Part shown: positions 19,480 to 28,465 of the stretch, piece after piece
Layout: the number at the start of each line of letters is the position of its first letter
Numbering within the stretch: position 1 is the stretch's first letter
NCBI RefSeq assembly: GCF_002943565.1
Contig: NZ_PJCH01000015.1
Coordinates: 766,439 to 830,438, forward strand
From: Hyphococcus luteus
GTDB taxonomy: Bacteria > Pseudomonadota > Alphaproteobacteria > Caulobacterales > Parvularculaceae
Direction of reading: 5' to 3'
Length of the DNA: 64,000 nucleotides
Made by a program: the position numbers and the translations under genes
The notes under the pieces: generated by a model
The model's database searches: none
Told to the model about the DNA's origin: nothing
What the model saw: the letters and a program-made list of their open reading frames with translations, nothing else

Positions 19480-20115
19480 TAGACAACCAACGCGGGCCTG
19501 CAAAGTTCTGGGACAACATCGCTCAACGCAACGCAGAAAGCCGACAGGCCGGGCGGATGAAGATGTTCTGACGAGAACGATCATTCGCCTGGTTTCGAAG
19601 TTCGGCCGCTATGGCTATAGACGCATCCACTGGCTGCTCGAACAAGATGGCTGGCGTATCAGTCTAACCCGGGTGAAACGCATATGGCGGCGTGAGGGGC
19701 TCAAAGTTCCGCAAAAGCAACCGAAACGCAGCCGGCTCTGGCTGAATGACGGTTCATACATTCGGCTTCGGCCGGCAGCGAAGAGCCATGTCTGGAGCTA
19801 TGACTTTGTGATGGATCGAACCCATGACGGCAGGGCCTTTCGCATGCTGTGCGTCATTGATGAATACACCCGGGAATGCCTCGCAATCCATGTCCGCCGA
19901 AAACTCAACAGTCAGGACGCGCTGTGTATTCTCGGTAAGCTCTTCGTCAGGCATGGGTCGCCGCAGCACATTCGTTCTAACAATAATGGGCCGGAGCTTA
20001 TCGCACAGGCTGTGCGGGATTGAATCGGCAAGCTGGCTGTAAAGACGCTCTACATCGAGCCCGGATCGCCTTGGGAGAACGGCTATTGCGAAAGCTTCAA
20101 CAGACACGCAACACG
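19480..20115 (+). pseudogene. IS3-family (IS407-like) transposase OrfB remnant
   Basis: Read in one frame from RACKVLGQHRSTQR through GRYGYRRIHWLLEQDGWRI to the integrase-core start WSYDFVMDRTHDGRAF, this is an IS3-type OrfB. It lacks its beginning (no OrfA is seen). Three things show it is dead. The second catalytic block reads IRSNNNGPE instead of IRSDNGPE, so the Asp is lost and a codon inserted. The codon after AQAVRD (20022-20024) is TGA where a tryptophan is usual. The frame stops just after GYCESFN, so the C-terminus is missing. No terminal inverted repeats could be placed. It overlaps the tail of the neighbouring permease region and shows past insertion or rearrangement at this end of the catabolic cluster. 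Confidence 0.85.
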
Positions 20116-20117
20116 CT

Positions 20118-21503
20118 CTAACTACTTGCAGGCTTAATGCGACGCAACTCCCGTATGCGGAATGCGAACGCCACAGCCAGGACGCCAAGCAGAACTGACC
20201 ATTCCGGCGGCCAGCGCCAACCGGCCGCCGCCGACTGCTGCACCAGAGACAAAACGACGAGATATGCTGAAAAGAAAGCGCCGGCCAGGATCATCAGCCT
20301 GCCGCCCGGCGCAACAAAGGGCGGCAATGCGTCCGCCCCAATTCGTTGGGCGCGCGCCTTCAACAACCCCAATGTGACCAACAGGTACATTCCCGCGAGC
20401 AATGTCGAGGTCATGTTCACAACCGGCAAGAGGAAGCCTTGTCCGAGAAACAACCCCGCGATGCTAATCAGAGACACCGCTGCAATCGCAGCGACCGGCG
20501 ACTGTGCGGTTGAATGCAATCGGGATAAATCCGGATGGAACAGGCCCCGCTGTCCCATCGCGTAAAGAGCGCGCGTCGCGGCGAAGAAAAGCGCATTCCA
20601 GACCGCCAACAAGCCGCCAATACCCGCGACAAGCACGAAATTTCCCGCCAATGGAGATGAGAAAGCGTTCTCAAAGGCGGCGGCGATCGGAAGTTCAAAC
20701 TCTTCAAGGCGTCCGGACGGCAGCACCATTCCAACGGCTAAAATGACGAAGCTATAAAAAAGCAGGGAAAAGAAGATGCAGGCGTTGATTACATGCCCGA
20801 TCTTTTTCTTGTCGCTCTTATTCGCCAACTCTCCCAAAGCCTGGGGGATCGTGCTGAAACCGCCGAAAAAATACGGCGTCGTAGCCAGCACGCCGAGAAC
20901 GCCGCCCCAGCCCCAGCCCCAATCGGTTTTTTTGATAAACGGCTGGAGATTTTCAACCGACCCAAAAAGCAACCCTGCGATGACCAACAGGCAGGCCGCA
21001 GCAATAAGCGTGTACGTCGCAATATCCTGAAACGCCGTCGCCCATTTCACGCCGCGATAATTCACATACGCAATCAGACCGGCGCAAACCATGCCGACGC
21101 CAACGCTGCCGGCGTGAACTTCATTTCCCAATACGGTGTAAAGCAGCGGGCCTTTGAGCCCCGGAACCAGCTCATTCGCAAGCCAGCCGACTGAAACGCC
21201 AAAAAAGACGCAATTAATGAGATAAATGACAACGAGAGAAACGCCCGCAGCATAGGCCGCGTTATCCCCGAAAATTTTCTGCGCGTAGACGATTTCGCCG
21301 CCGGTCTGCGGCATGATCCCGCCCAACTCGCCATAACAGAGCGCGATCGGGATCATGCAGGCGGCGCCGATCGCGAACGCCAGGATGGCGCCAATCGGTC
21401 CTGCATTGATCATAGCGTCGCCCAGCACGATCAGCCAGGCGACGCCGACAATCGTTCCCACGCCAAGCGAGAATAATTGGCGCAGCGTTACTGTATGTTG
21501 CAA
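20118..21503 (-). CDS. APC-family amino acid/amine permease
   Basis: 461 residues with about 12 hydrophobic segments. The APC first-helix motif is SLGVGTIVGVAWLIVLGDAM, and helix 6 is preceded by GGVLGVLATTPYFFGGFSTIPQALGEL, typical of amino acid or polyamine exchangers. It sits in the inner membrane. It is the last gene of the presumed hyuA-hyuB-TonB receptor-permease unit (55 bases after the receptor), so it probably imports the amine or amide substrate, or a product, across the inner membrane. Specificity is unknown. Confidence 0.88.
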   Translation of the reverse strand: MQHTVTLRQLFSLGVGTIVGVAWLIVLGDAMINAGPIGAILAFAIGAACMIPIALCYGELGGIMPQTGGEIVYAQKIFGDNAAYAAGVSLVVIYLINCVFFGVSVGWLANELVPGLKGPLLYTVLGNEVHAGSVGVGMVCAGLIAYVNYRGVKWATAFQDIATYTLIAAACLLVIAGLLFGSVENLQPFIKKTDWGWGWGGVLGVLATTPYFFGGFSTIPQALGELANKSDKKKIGHVINACIFFSLLFYSFVILAVGMVLPSGRLEEFELPIAAAFENAFSSPLAGNFVLVAGIGGLLAVWNALFFAATRALYAMGQRGLFHPDLSRLHSTAQSPVAAIAAVSLISIAGLFLGQGFLLPVVNMTSTLLAGMYLLVTLGLLKARAQRIGADALPPFVAPGGRLMILAGAFFSAYLVVLSLVQQSAAAGWRWPPEWSVLLGVLAVAFAFRIRELRRIKPASS

Positions 21504-21558
21504 AATCTTTCCGTTTCTTCTCCGCGCAGCCCATTAGAGAGCTGCGCGGAAAGCGCTG

Positions 21559-23841
21559 TTAAAAGCCGTATGTAATCTCGGCCAGAACATGCGTCGGCTG
21601 ATCATACATATTCTGGGTAAAGCCCACATGCGTCGGGATGCGGAAAATCGGCTTCTCATCGTCGCCGATATTGCGCACCGACACCGCAAACTGGAGGCTT
21701 TCGTCACCCGTCAGATATGCAACGCGGACATTCCCGATTATCCGCTCGGGAATGCGGCCCGCCGGCGCGTTCAGCACTTCGGAATACTGCTCGCTGGTGT
21801 AAACCGCATTTGCGTTGATCGACACCGTTCCGCCGAAAGCCGGCCATTCCTTGCCGATGGATCCGTTGAGGTTCCATTTCGGCGCCAGCGGCAAGACCGA
21901 ATCCCGCACACCCGTCGCGGTCGGAACATTCGTATCCGCCATGGTATCGAGATAGCCGGCGGCGAACCGCAGCCGCCAGCCTTCGCCTGGCGCTGCGACA
22001 ATCTCCACCTCGCCGCCCGTGACGTCCGCATCGAGATTGGTCAGCAGCGTCGCCAAGTTGACGAAAGTGAAGCCCTGATAGTCTTTGTAAAAATAATGGA
22101 AACCGCTGGCGTTAAACTGGACTTTACCGTCGGCGAGGAGCGCCTTGAAGCCGCCCTCTATGGAGGTCAGGATTTCCTGATCGAGCGGCAACACTGCGCC
22201 GCCTGTAAACGGCGCGTTCCATCCGCCCGCCTTGTTGCTGCGGTTGCCGCTGAGATAAAGCAGAACGCCGTCCCGAGGCTTGTAATTCAGAGCGAGTTGG
22301 CCGGACCATTCGCCTTTGTTGTTTTCAGCAAGATCGCCGACTGTCGCCGGCGTAAAATTGGTCGTCCCGAAAGCGCCGGCGGCGGGAACGTCATCGAGAA
22401 ATTCATCCATGACGAAACTGTAGTCGATGGAGTCATAAGAATACCGAAGTCCGCCGATCAGCGTCCACTGCGGTGCGAAATCATATTCGAACTGGCCGAA
22501 AGCGGCGTAAGACGTTGTCTCCATCGAAAAATCGGAGAACAGGCGGTCTTCATTGCCGAGGCCAAGCAGGTCGCCCGGCGCAATTTCGCCAAAGCTCGCA
22601 AGCACGTCATCCAGCCACGGCACGCCGAAAGTCTGGTTCGCCGTGTCATCCGTGTCGCGCCACAGAAAATAGAGGCCGCCGACCCAACGAAAATCGCCGG
22701 CGTCTCCCTGCAACCGCAGCTCCTGATTGAACTGATTATAATCGCCGGTGCGCTGGCCAAGCAGGCCATAACGCGGCGTCATGTCGGAATCTTCCTGATA
22801 GGAATATTCGTAACTGACATAGTTCGACACGGATGTGAGAGTAACGGATTCGCTGAGATCCCCGGTGAGAATGTTCGTCGTGTTGAATGTTTGCGCATCG
22901 AACAGACCCGGCGCGTCCTGAGCGACTTTGAACGGATCGCCGTCCGTGTCAACATATCCGCCAGGATCGCAGCCTTCGCAATTGCCGTAATAGTTTTCAT
23001 CCATCGGCAGGTCGTATTCCAGGCCGCTGACCGGATCGAATCCCGTCGATGAATGCTGAAAGGCGAAATTATGATCCTGATCCGAGTAGCTGAGAATGAG
23101 CCTGTCGGACCAGGCGTCCGTCGGCTCCCACAGCAGCTGACCGCGAATGCTCCAGTCATTGAATTTCATCAGATCCTGGCCGGCGCGGTTATCGATGTAA
23201 GGGGACGTTCTTGAATAGAGGCCGGAAATACGCCCGCTTAAACTGTCCGAGATGGGACCGCTGACTGCGCCTTCGGATGAAAATTTGCCAAGCTCGCCGC
23301 CGGAAAGCTTCACATATCCCTCGGTCTCGCGCGTCGGCGCTTTCGTGATGTATTGAATAAGGCCGCCGGTTGCGTTTCGCCCGAAAAGCGTGCCTTGCGG
23401 GCCTTTGATCACTTCAACCCGATCGATGTCATAAAGCTGGAACGCTGTCGCGCCCTGAAAGCTGATATAGGCCTGATCGATATAGATCGCGTTCGGCGGC
23501 TCAAGATAACCGGTAAAGTCATTTTGCGACACGCCGCGAATATTGCTCAGCGGCAGGTGAGAAAGCGGCCCTTCGGCAAAATAGACGCCGACGCTTTGCT
23601 GGGCTATCTGCGTGCTGGATTCGACCCCAAGGTCACGCAGCTGTTCATCTGAAAACGCATTAACGGCCGCGCCGACATCATTGACGTTCTGTTCGCGCTT
23701 TGTGGCCGTCACGACGATGGAGTCCACCCCGCCTTGGCTTTCCTGTGCGTTTGCGCCGCCCGCGGCCAGCGCAAGCGTCGAGACGCTCAAAAGCGCCGCG
23801 GTCCAAGATAACCCGCCCCTGTTGTTGATATATCCCCTCAT
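21559..23841 (-). CDS. TonB-dependent outer membrane receptor
   Basis: 760 residues: a signal peptide (ending near GGANAQE), then a TonB box/plug starting DSIVVTATKREQNVNDVGAAV. The plug carries IDRVEVIKGPQGTLFGRNATGG. The 22-strand barrel ends in the aromatic terminus AEITYGF. There is no STN domain. It belongs to the large alphaproteobacterial and sphingomonad receptor group. The gene lies 62 bases after hyuB and 55 bases before the APC permease, so it likely brings the cluster's substrate across the outer membrane. Confidence 0.92.
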   Translation of the reverse strand: MRGYINNRGGLSWTAALLSVSTLALAAGGANAQESQGGVDSIVVTATKREQNVNDVGAAVNAFSDEQLRDLGVESSTQIAQQSVGVYFAEGPLSHLPLSNIRGVSQNDFTGYLEPPNAIYIDQAYISFQGATAFQLYDIDRVEVIKGPQGTLFGRNATGGLIQYITKAPTRETEGYVKLSGGELGKFSSEGAVSGPISDSLSGRISGLYSRTSPYIDNRAGQDLMKFNDWSIRGQLLWEPTDAWSDRLILSYSDQDHNFAFQHSSTGFDPVSGLEYDLPMDENYYGNCEGCDPGGYVDTDGDPFKVAQDAPGLFDAQTFNTTNILTGDLSESVTLTSVSNYVSYEYSYQEDSDMTPRYGLLGQRTGDYNQFNQELRLQGDAGDFRWVGGLYFLWRDTDDTANQTFGVPWLDDVLASFGEIAPGDLLGLGNEDRLFSDFSMETTSYAAFGQFEYDFAPQWTLIGGLRYSYDSIDYSFVMDEFLDDVPAAGAFGTTNFTPATVGDLAENNKGEWSGQLALNYKPRDGVLLYLSGNRSNKAGGWNAPFTGGAVLPLDQEILTSIEGGFKALLADGKVQFNASGFHYFYKDYQGFTFVNLATLLTNLDADVTGGEVEIVAAPGEGWRLRFAAGYLDTMADTNVPTATGVRDSVLPLAPKWNLNGSIGKEWPAFGGTVSINANAVYTSEQYSEVLNAPAGRIPERIIGNVRVAYLTGDESLQFAVSVRNIGDDEKPIFRIPTHVGFTQNMYDQPTHVLAEITYGF

Positions 23842-23903
23842 GCATTTCTCCTTTGCCGTAATATGATGGCGGCGCCACCTTCCCCGATATGTATTCGCGC
23901 GGA

Positions 23904-25634
23904 CTACTCACCCCGATATCCGTAAACGGAGGCGGCGGCCTCCGGCGTCACCCAGCCTTCTTCAAGATCGCGGCGCACGCGTTCACGATCGCGCTCGTGC
24001 GGATCGCCGAGACCGCCGCCGCCGCTTTCGGCGCCCCTTATCCATTCGCCGGGCTCCAATTCCGTCACCCCGATGGGCGGCAGATCGGTCTCCGATCCGT
24101 CTTTTTCAATTTTGCGCACATAAGACATCGCCCCGGGCAGGCCTTCGCGCGCGCCAAGAGGCGGATGCTGATTCATCTCTGCGAAATAGGCGACCGTCAT
24201 CTTGTCAAAGCGCGGGCCGTAAACAATTTCGTGCGCCGGCGCGCCGCGAAATTTTCCGGCGCCGCCGGAATCCTTCAGCAAGTGAAGCGAGCGGACCAAT
24301 ATCGGATATTTCAGCTCGCAAATCTCGATGCTGTCGACCAGCGTCGTCGTGGCGCAATCGGGCATTCCGTAAGTCACCCAGCCGTCGCAAACCGGCGACG
24401 CCGGCCCGCCATTATTGCTGAGCAAAATCTGGTTGACATACTCGTCGCCATTCGAGCGTGCGTCCTTGCCGGAAATGACGCCAAGTCCCGCCCCCATGGA
24501 GGCGGCGCCCTCGGCGAGACCGTATTCACTCCCAAGCTCGGAGAAGGCGCGTTGCGTCGCATTGATCAGCCGGTTCGTCATGTTCGTTGTCGCCATCGAA
24601 CAGGACGCCGGAAATTTCGGCTTGCCGACGACGCAATTGTCGCGCAGCAACACATTGATCCGCCGAAAGCTGCCGCCATTGCGCGGCACGCTGGAGTCAA
24701 CGCAGTTTAAAACGCCGATCATCGCCGACGTCCTCGACGACGCTTCCGAAAGATTGATCCCCGCCGGCACGCAATCGACATTGTCGCGAAGATCGACTTC
24801 GATGATCTCGTCTTCCGGCTTCACGCGGATGGTCACATTTACGGGCACGCCGTCGGGAAGACCCGGCAGCGGATCATGACAGCTGGAGGCGCGCAATTCT
24901 CCCGCCGGCAATTGCGAGATGGCGTGCCCCATCCGGCGCTCCGAATAATCAAGCCATTCCCTGACGAAAGAGACGACCGTCTCCCGGCCGTAACGCGCCA
25001 CCAGCTCCTTCAGCCGCTTCTCGCCAATGCGCGCAGCGCCCAGCGTCGCCAGATAATCCCCGAACCATACGTCAGGCACCCGGATCCGGCTGCGGCACAT
25101 CCGGATGATGTCATCGATGTCGCGATAATCTTTTTGAATTCGGACGCAAGGGAAAACCAGTCCGGCCTCTTCATAAACATCCTGCGCAAACGGCATGTAA
25201 GTCGTTGGCTGGGCGTTTCCGCAATCGGCCTGATGGGCTTTCGCGCAGGACGTAAAGAGATGTTCTCCGTCCACATACACAGGAACAAGAATTGTGTGAT
25301 CCGCTATATGCGTATTCCCGAGATACGGGTCGTTATGCAAGAAGGCGTCGCCTTCACAAACATCGTCGTGAAATTCATGGATGGACGGCGTCTGCAATCC
25401 CGCTCCCATGACGTGAATTTGCAAGCTGTCCACAGCGGACAAAAGATTATGATCGTTGGTGACGATGCAGCAGGAAAAATCCTTCGCGGTGTTGAGGATC
25501 GCCGACCGTCCTGTGCGGAACAGCGTATTGGTCATCTCCCGAACGATCGCATCAAAACGGTTCGCCAACACAGACACGAGGATCGGGTCGAGCTGGCTGT
25601 CGGTTGTGGGTTCCACGCCCTCTTTTCGCGCCAT
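23904..25634 (-). CDS. hyuB: Hydantoinase B / oxoprolinase-type subunit
   Basis: 576 residues of the HyuB family: DPILVSVLANRFDAIVREM, then SCCIVTNDHNLLSA, then HNDPYLGNTHIADHTILVPVYVDGE. Nearer the C-terminus come GQ/GG-rich loops and SGGGGLGDPHERD. With HyuA it forms ATP-dependent enzymes that open lactam or hydantoin rings, or carboxylate substrates in relatives such as N-methylhydantoinase, caprolactamase and acetone carboxylase. The frame begins 13 codons earlier, overlapping the hyuA stop. 25634 is chosen because family-like sequence starts there and GGAAAG lies upstream; 25664 is an alternative start. Confidence 0.9.
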   Translation of the reverse strand: MARKEGVEPTTDSQLDPILVSVLANRFDAIVREMTNTLFRTGRSAILNTAKDFSCCIVTNDHNLLSAVDSLQIHVMGAGLQTPSIHEFHDDVCEGDAFLHNDPYLGNTHIADHTILVPVYVDGEHLFTSCAKAHQADCGNAQPTTYMPFAQDVYEEAGLVFPCVRIQKDYRDIDDIIRMCRSRIRVPDVWFGDYLATLGAARIGEKRLKELVARYGRETVVSFVREWLDYSERRMGHAISQLPAGELRASSCHDPLPGLPDGVPVNVTIRVKPEDEIIEVDLRDNVDCVPAGINLSEASSRTSAMIGVLNCVDSSVPRNGGSFRRINVLLRDNCVVGKPKFPASCSMATTNMTNRLINATQRAFSELGSEYGLAEGAASMGAGLGVISGKDARSNGDEYVNQILLSNNGGPASPVCDGWVTYGMPDCATTTLVDSIEICELKYPILVRSLHLLKDSGGAGKFRGAPAHEIVYGPRFDKMTVAYFAEMNQHPPLGAREGLPGAMSYVRKIEKDGSETDLPPIGVTELEPGEWIRGAESGGGGLGDPHERDRERVRRDLEEGWVTPEAAASVYGYRGE

Positions 25635-25656
25635 CTTTTTCGATTCTTTCCGAGAC

Positions 25657-27738
25657 CTAGACATCGATCTCAACCATATGATTGCCCAGGGCCGTCACGC
25701 GCGCTTCGCTGCCGGCGTGAAGCACAATCGTCGTGGTGGGCTCCGCAATCAGCGCCGGCCCCTCGATGCGCATGCCCGGCTTGAGGGTCTCGCCCTGATA
25801 AACAGGAATTTCGACCTCGCCGGTTTCCCGGAAATAGGTGGAAATGCGCTTCGCTGCGGCGGGCTCCTGGGCGCCGCCTTCGAGCACCGCCTCCATCGCC
25901 GGTTTTTTTAACTGCGCCGTCATACGCGCGCGCCATTGCATGAATTCGATCACCTCGTTCGCGTCGCGAATGGCGAATATGGCTTCATGGGCGTCGTGAA
26001 ATTGCGCAATCAATGCTTCGACGTCTTGTTGCGTTTTCAGATCGGATTGCAGCGGGATCTCGATTTCCCAAACCTGACCGAGATAACGCGCCTCGACAAT
26101 AAACTCCTGGCGGAAGCCTTCCACTCGCCAGTTTTCAAATGTCTGTTCAAAAGCCGCCATTTCGCCGCGCAAGTGATCCAAGACCTCGCCGGCTTCCGCC
26201 AGGTCGAAGCGGTCAGAGCGCATCACCCGGCTGGCGCTCCATTCGCGCGCAATGTCGGAGAACTGCGCCCCGCATGCGCAAAGGACGCCCGCCGTGCGCG
26301 GGAATAAAAGCCGCTTGCAGCCGAGCTCACGCGCGATCAACACCAGATTGAGACCGCCGGCGCCGCCGCCGGCGATGATCAGGCTGTCGCGGGGATCGAC
26401 CCCTTCATTGATGGTGATCTCTTTTGTCGCTTCGACCATATGCTCGCTGGCGATCGTCATGATCCCGTAAGCGGCTTCATGCAGCGAGCAGCCGAGGCGG
26501 TCGGCAATCCCGCCCACGACCTGCCGCGCCGCCTTCACATCGAGGGCCATCCGGCCGCCGAGAAAATAATCCGGATCAAGATAACCGAGCACGACAGCGG
26601 CGTCCGTTACGGTCGCTCTGTCCCCGCCCCGGCCGTAACACGCCGGTCCGGGCATGGCGCCGGCGCTCTCCGGACCGACCTGCAACAGCCCGCCCGCATC
26701 GACCCAGGCGATTGACCCGCCGCCGGATCCGACGCTGCGCGCATCCACCGCCGACAGCCCGGTCAGATGGCCGCTATAGCGCCCGCCCAGCCAGGTTTCG
26801 CGGCTGCGCACCGGCCGGCCGTCGCGCACGAGACTGACATCGAAACTCGTTCCGCCCGTATCGCAGACAATGACGTTCTGATCCCCGGTCTCGGCTTCCG
26901 CATAAGCGGCGCCCAGAACCGGCCCCAAAGCGGGTCCGGAGCGCACCATCAGGATCGGACGTTCAATAACATCGCCCACGGCGGCGACGCCGCCCAGCGA
27001 CGTCGCCGGCAAAAGATCCCCCCGAAACCCCGCCGCCTGCAAATCTGTCTCCATCTCCCGCAGGTGCTCCTGCATCAGCGGCTTTAAGGAAGCGTCGATC
27101 GCGGCGGCGGAGGCGCGGCGATATTCGCGAATGACCGGATTGAGCCTGCTCGAGAGCGTATAGGGAACCCCGGGCATATGCTGTTCGAGAAGCGCGCCGA
27201 AACGCTCTTCGTGAGCCGGGTTGACCATGGACCAAAGGAGGCACACGGCGACGGCTTCGATGTTTTCCTGCCGCAGCCTGCTGATGATTTCCAACGCCGC
27301 CGCCTCGTCGAACGGTTTGAAAATTTCGCCTTCCGCGGTCATGCGCTCAGGCAACTCGAATGTCTGGCGGCGCGGCACGTATGGCTCCGGGAAAGGTTGG
27401 GTAAAGTCCCAGGGGTTTTCCTTGCCGCCTTCCCGGCGCACCAAGACGTCCGGAAATCCTTCGGTGACAATCAACGCCGTGCGCGCGGTTTTCTCTTCGA
27501 GGATCGCGTTTGTCGCGCGCGTCGAACCATAAATGAGAAGCTGCGTTTTCGCGAGCACGTCCGCCGTCGAGGCGCCGAGCTGTTCCGCGGCAACGCCAAT
27601 CGCCTCCAGCATGCCCTGCGAGATCTTTTCCTTTGTCGTCAGCGCCTTGCCGATCAACATACGGCCTTGGTCATCCGCGAGCACGACGTCGGTGAAGGTG
27701 CCGCCAGTATCGATGCCTATTCGGTAATAAGAGCTCAT
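25657..27738 (-). CDS. hyuA: Hydantoinase A / oxoprolinase-type subunit
   Basis: 693 residues. The N-terminal actin-fold entry is YRIGIDTGGTFTDVVLADD. It then shows GSTRATNAILEEKTARTALIV, the ATP-site segments NVIVCDTGGTSFDVSLV and SVGSGGGSIAWVD, and IIAGGGAGGLNLV. Length and order match ATP-dependent hydantoinase/oxoprolinase alpha subunits. Together with HyuB it probably hydrolyses a cyclic amide or lactam at the cost of ATP, in the cytosol. It is the first gene of the unit hyuA-hyuB-receptor-permease. A LysR-box element lies 190-205 bases upstream of its ATG. Confidence 0.92.
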   Translation of the reverse strand: MSSYYRIGIDTGGTFTDVVLADDQGRMLIGKALTTKEKISQGMLEAIGVAAEQLGASTADVLAKTQLLIYGSTRATNAILEEKTARTALIVTEGFPDVLVRREGGKENPWDFTQPFPEPYVPRRQTFELPERMTAEGEIFKPFDEAAALEIISRLRQENIEAVAVCLLWSMVNPAHEERFGALLEQHMPGVPYTLSSRLNPVIREYRRASAAAIDASLKPLMQEHLREMETDLQAAGFRGDLLPATSLGGVAAVGDVIERPILMVRSGPALGPVLGAAYAEAETGDQNVIVCDTGGTSFDVSLVRDGRPVRSRETWLGGRYSGHLTGLSAVDARSVGSGGGSIAWVDAGGLLQVGPESAGAMPGPACYGRGGDRATVTDAAVVLGYLDPDYFLGGRMALDVKAARQVVGGIADRLGCSLHEAAYGIMTIASEHMVEATKEITINEGVDPRDSLIIAGGGAGGLNLVLIARELGCKRLLFPRTAGVLCACGAQFSDIAREWSASRVMRSDRFDLAEAGEVLDHLRGEMAAFEQTFENWRVEGFRQEFIVEARYLGQVWEIEIPLQSDLKTQQDVEALIAQFHDAHEAIFAIRDANEVIEFMQWRARMTAQLKKPAMEAVLEGGAQEPAAAKRISTYFRETGEVEIPVYQGETLKPGMRIEGPALIAEPTTTIVLHAGSEARVTALGNHMVEIDV

Positions 27739-27920
27739 CGGCCTGTTCTCCGCGCCCTGAATATCACGGCGTGTTCAGAACAGCCCCGCGCCATTGCCGC
27801 CAGCCAGCTTAAATTTGCTCTCGAGACGTACTCCACGAGCATTCGATCTCCGAAACGCGCGACCGGCAACCGGCCGCAAATTCGCCGAAAACGCTTTCCA
27901 GGGCGCGACATTGAGGATGA

Positions 27921-27968
27921 TTGACTTTATTAAGCAGTTCAATCATATAAAAAATATATATTGATAAC
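27921..27968. promoter_or_regulatory. LysR-box / promoter element, copy 1
   Basis: Contains TTGAC, three bases, then ATTAA-GCAGT-TCAAT (27929-27943), a T-N11-A LysR-type box, followed by CATATAAAAAATATATATTGAT. Nearly 50 bases match the copy upstream of the lysR gene. It lies upstream of hyuA, which reads leftwards. Confidence 0.7.
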
Positions 27969-27994
27969 GAAGTCTGAATAGAAAAAATACAGCC

Positions 27995-28354
27995 TTATAG
28001 GCTGCTGAACGCCTTGCCGACGACGCGCCATGCGCCGTCGATTTTCTGCATGACAAAGAACTCGGCGAAGCTCAGACCGGCGTCGGTCTGAACGTCAACC
28101 CGGACGGCCGCGGAATTTCCGGCAAGCGCGAGAACGGTTATCGCGCCGGGCGGAACATCCTGTTGCGCGCTTGGCGGAGCTGAATCGCAGAATTGCGCCA
28201 ACGCTTTGGGATCGCCGCTCCAATCCTCGCCGGCGATGGCGCCATAGATGAACGCCCGTTCGTGAAACACCCCGTCCATGAGCCGGCTGTCGGCAGAGAG
28301 AAAGGCGCGTATGTATTTTTCGCATTCGGCTTTGATCAAATCCTGGTCTGCCAT
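27995..28354 (-). CDS. NTF2-like / lumazine-binding-fold protein
   Basis: 119 residues from ATG 28354, which has AAGGGTGAAAGAA upstream; an in-frame GTG three codons earlier is an alternative. The pattern IKAECEKYIRAFLSADSRLMDGVFHERAFIYG and then FAEFFVMQKIDGAWRVVGKAFSSL is that of small NTF2-like proteins (the putative lumazine-binding / SnoaL group). Members are enzymes or binding modules with diverse roles. It is 112 bases after the flavoprotein gene and probably co-transcribed with it, so a helper or an isomerase/hydrolase acting on the flavoprotein product is possible. No catalytic residue can be named. Confidence 0.75.
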   Translation of the reverse strand: MADQDLIKAECEKYIRAFLSADSRLMDGVFHERAFIYGAIAGEDWSGDPKALAQFCDSAPPSAQQDVPPGAITVLALAGNSAAVRVDVQTDAGLSFAEFFVMQKIDGAWRVVGKAFSSL

Positions 28355-28465
28355 TTCTTTCACCCTTCATGAAACTGCGCTTGTGAACGCGCGACCCGCT
28401 TTCGGATGCGAAAGCCTGCCGGCTCTTTCGCCGGCGCCGCCGGTCCGCCGTTGGCGAAGATCAGT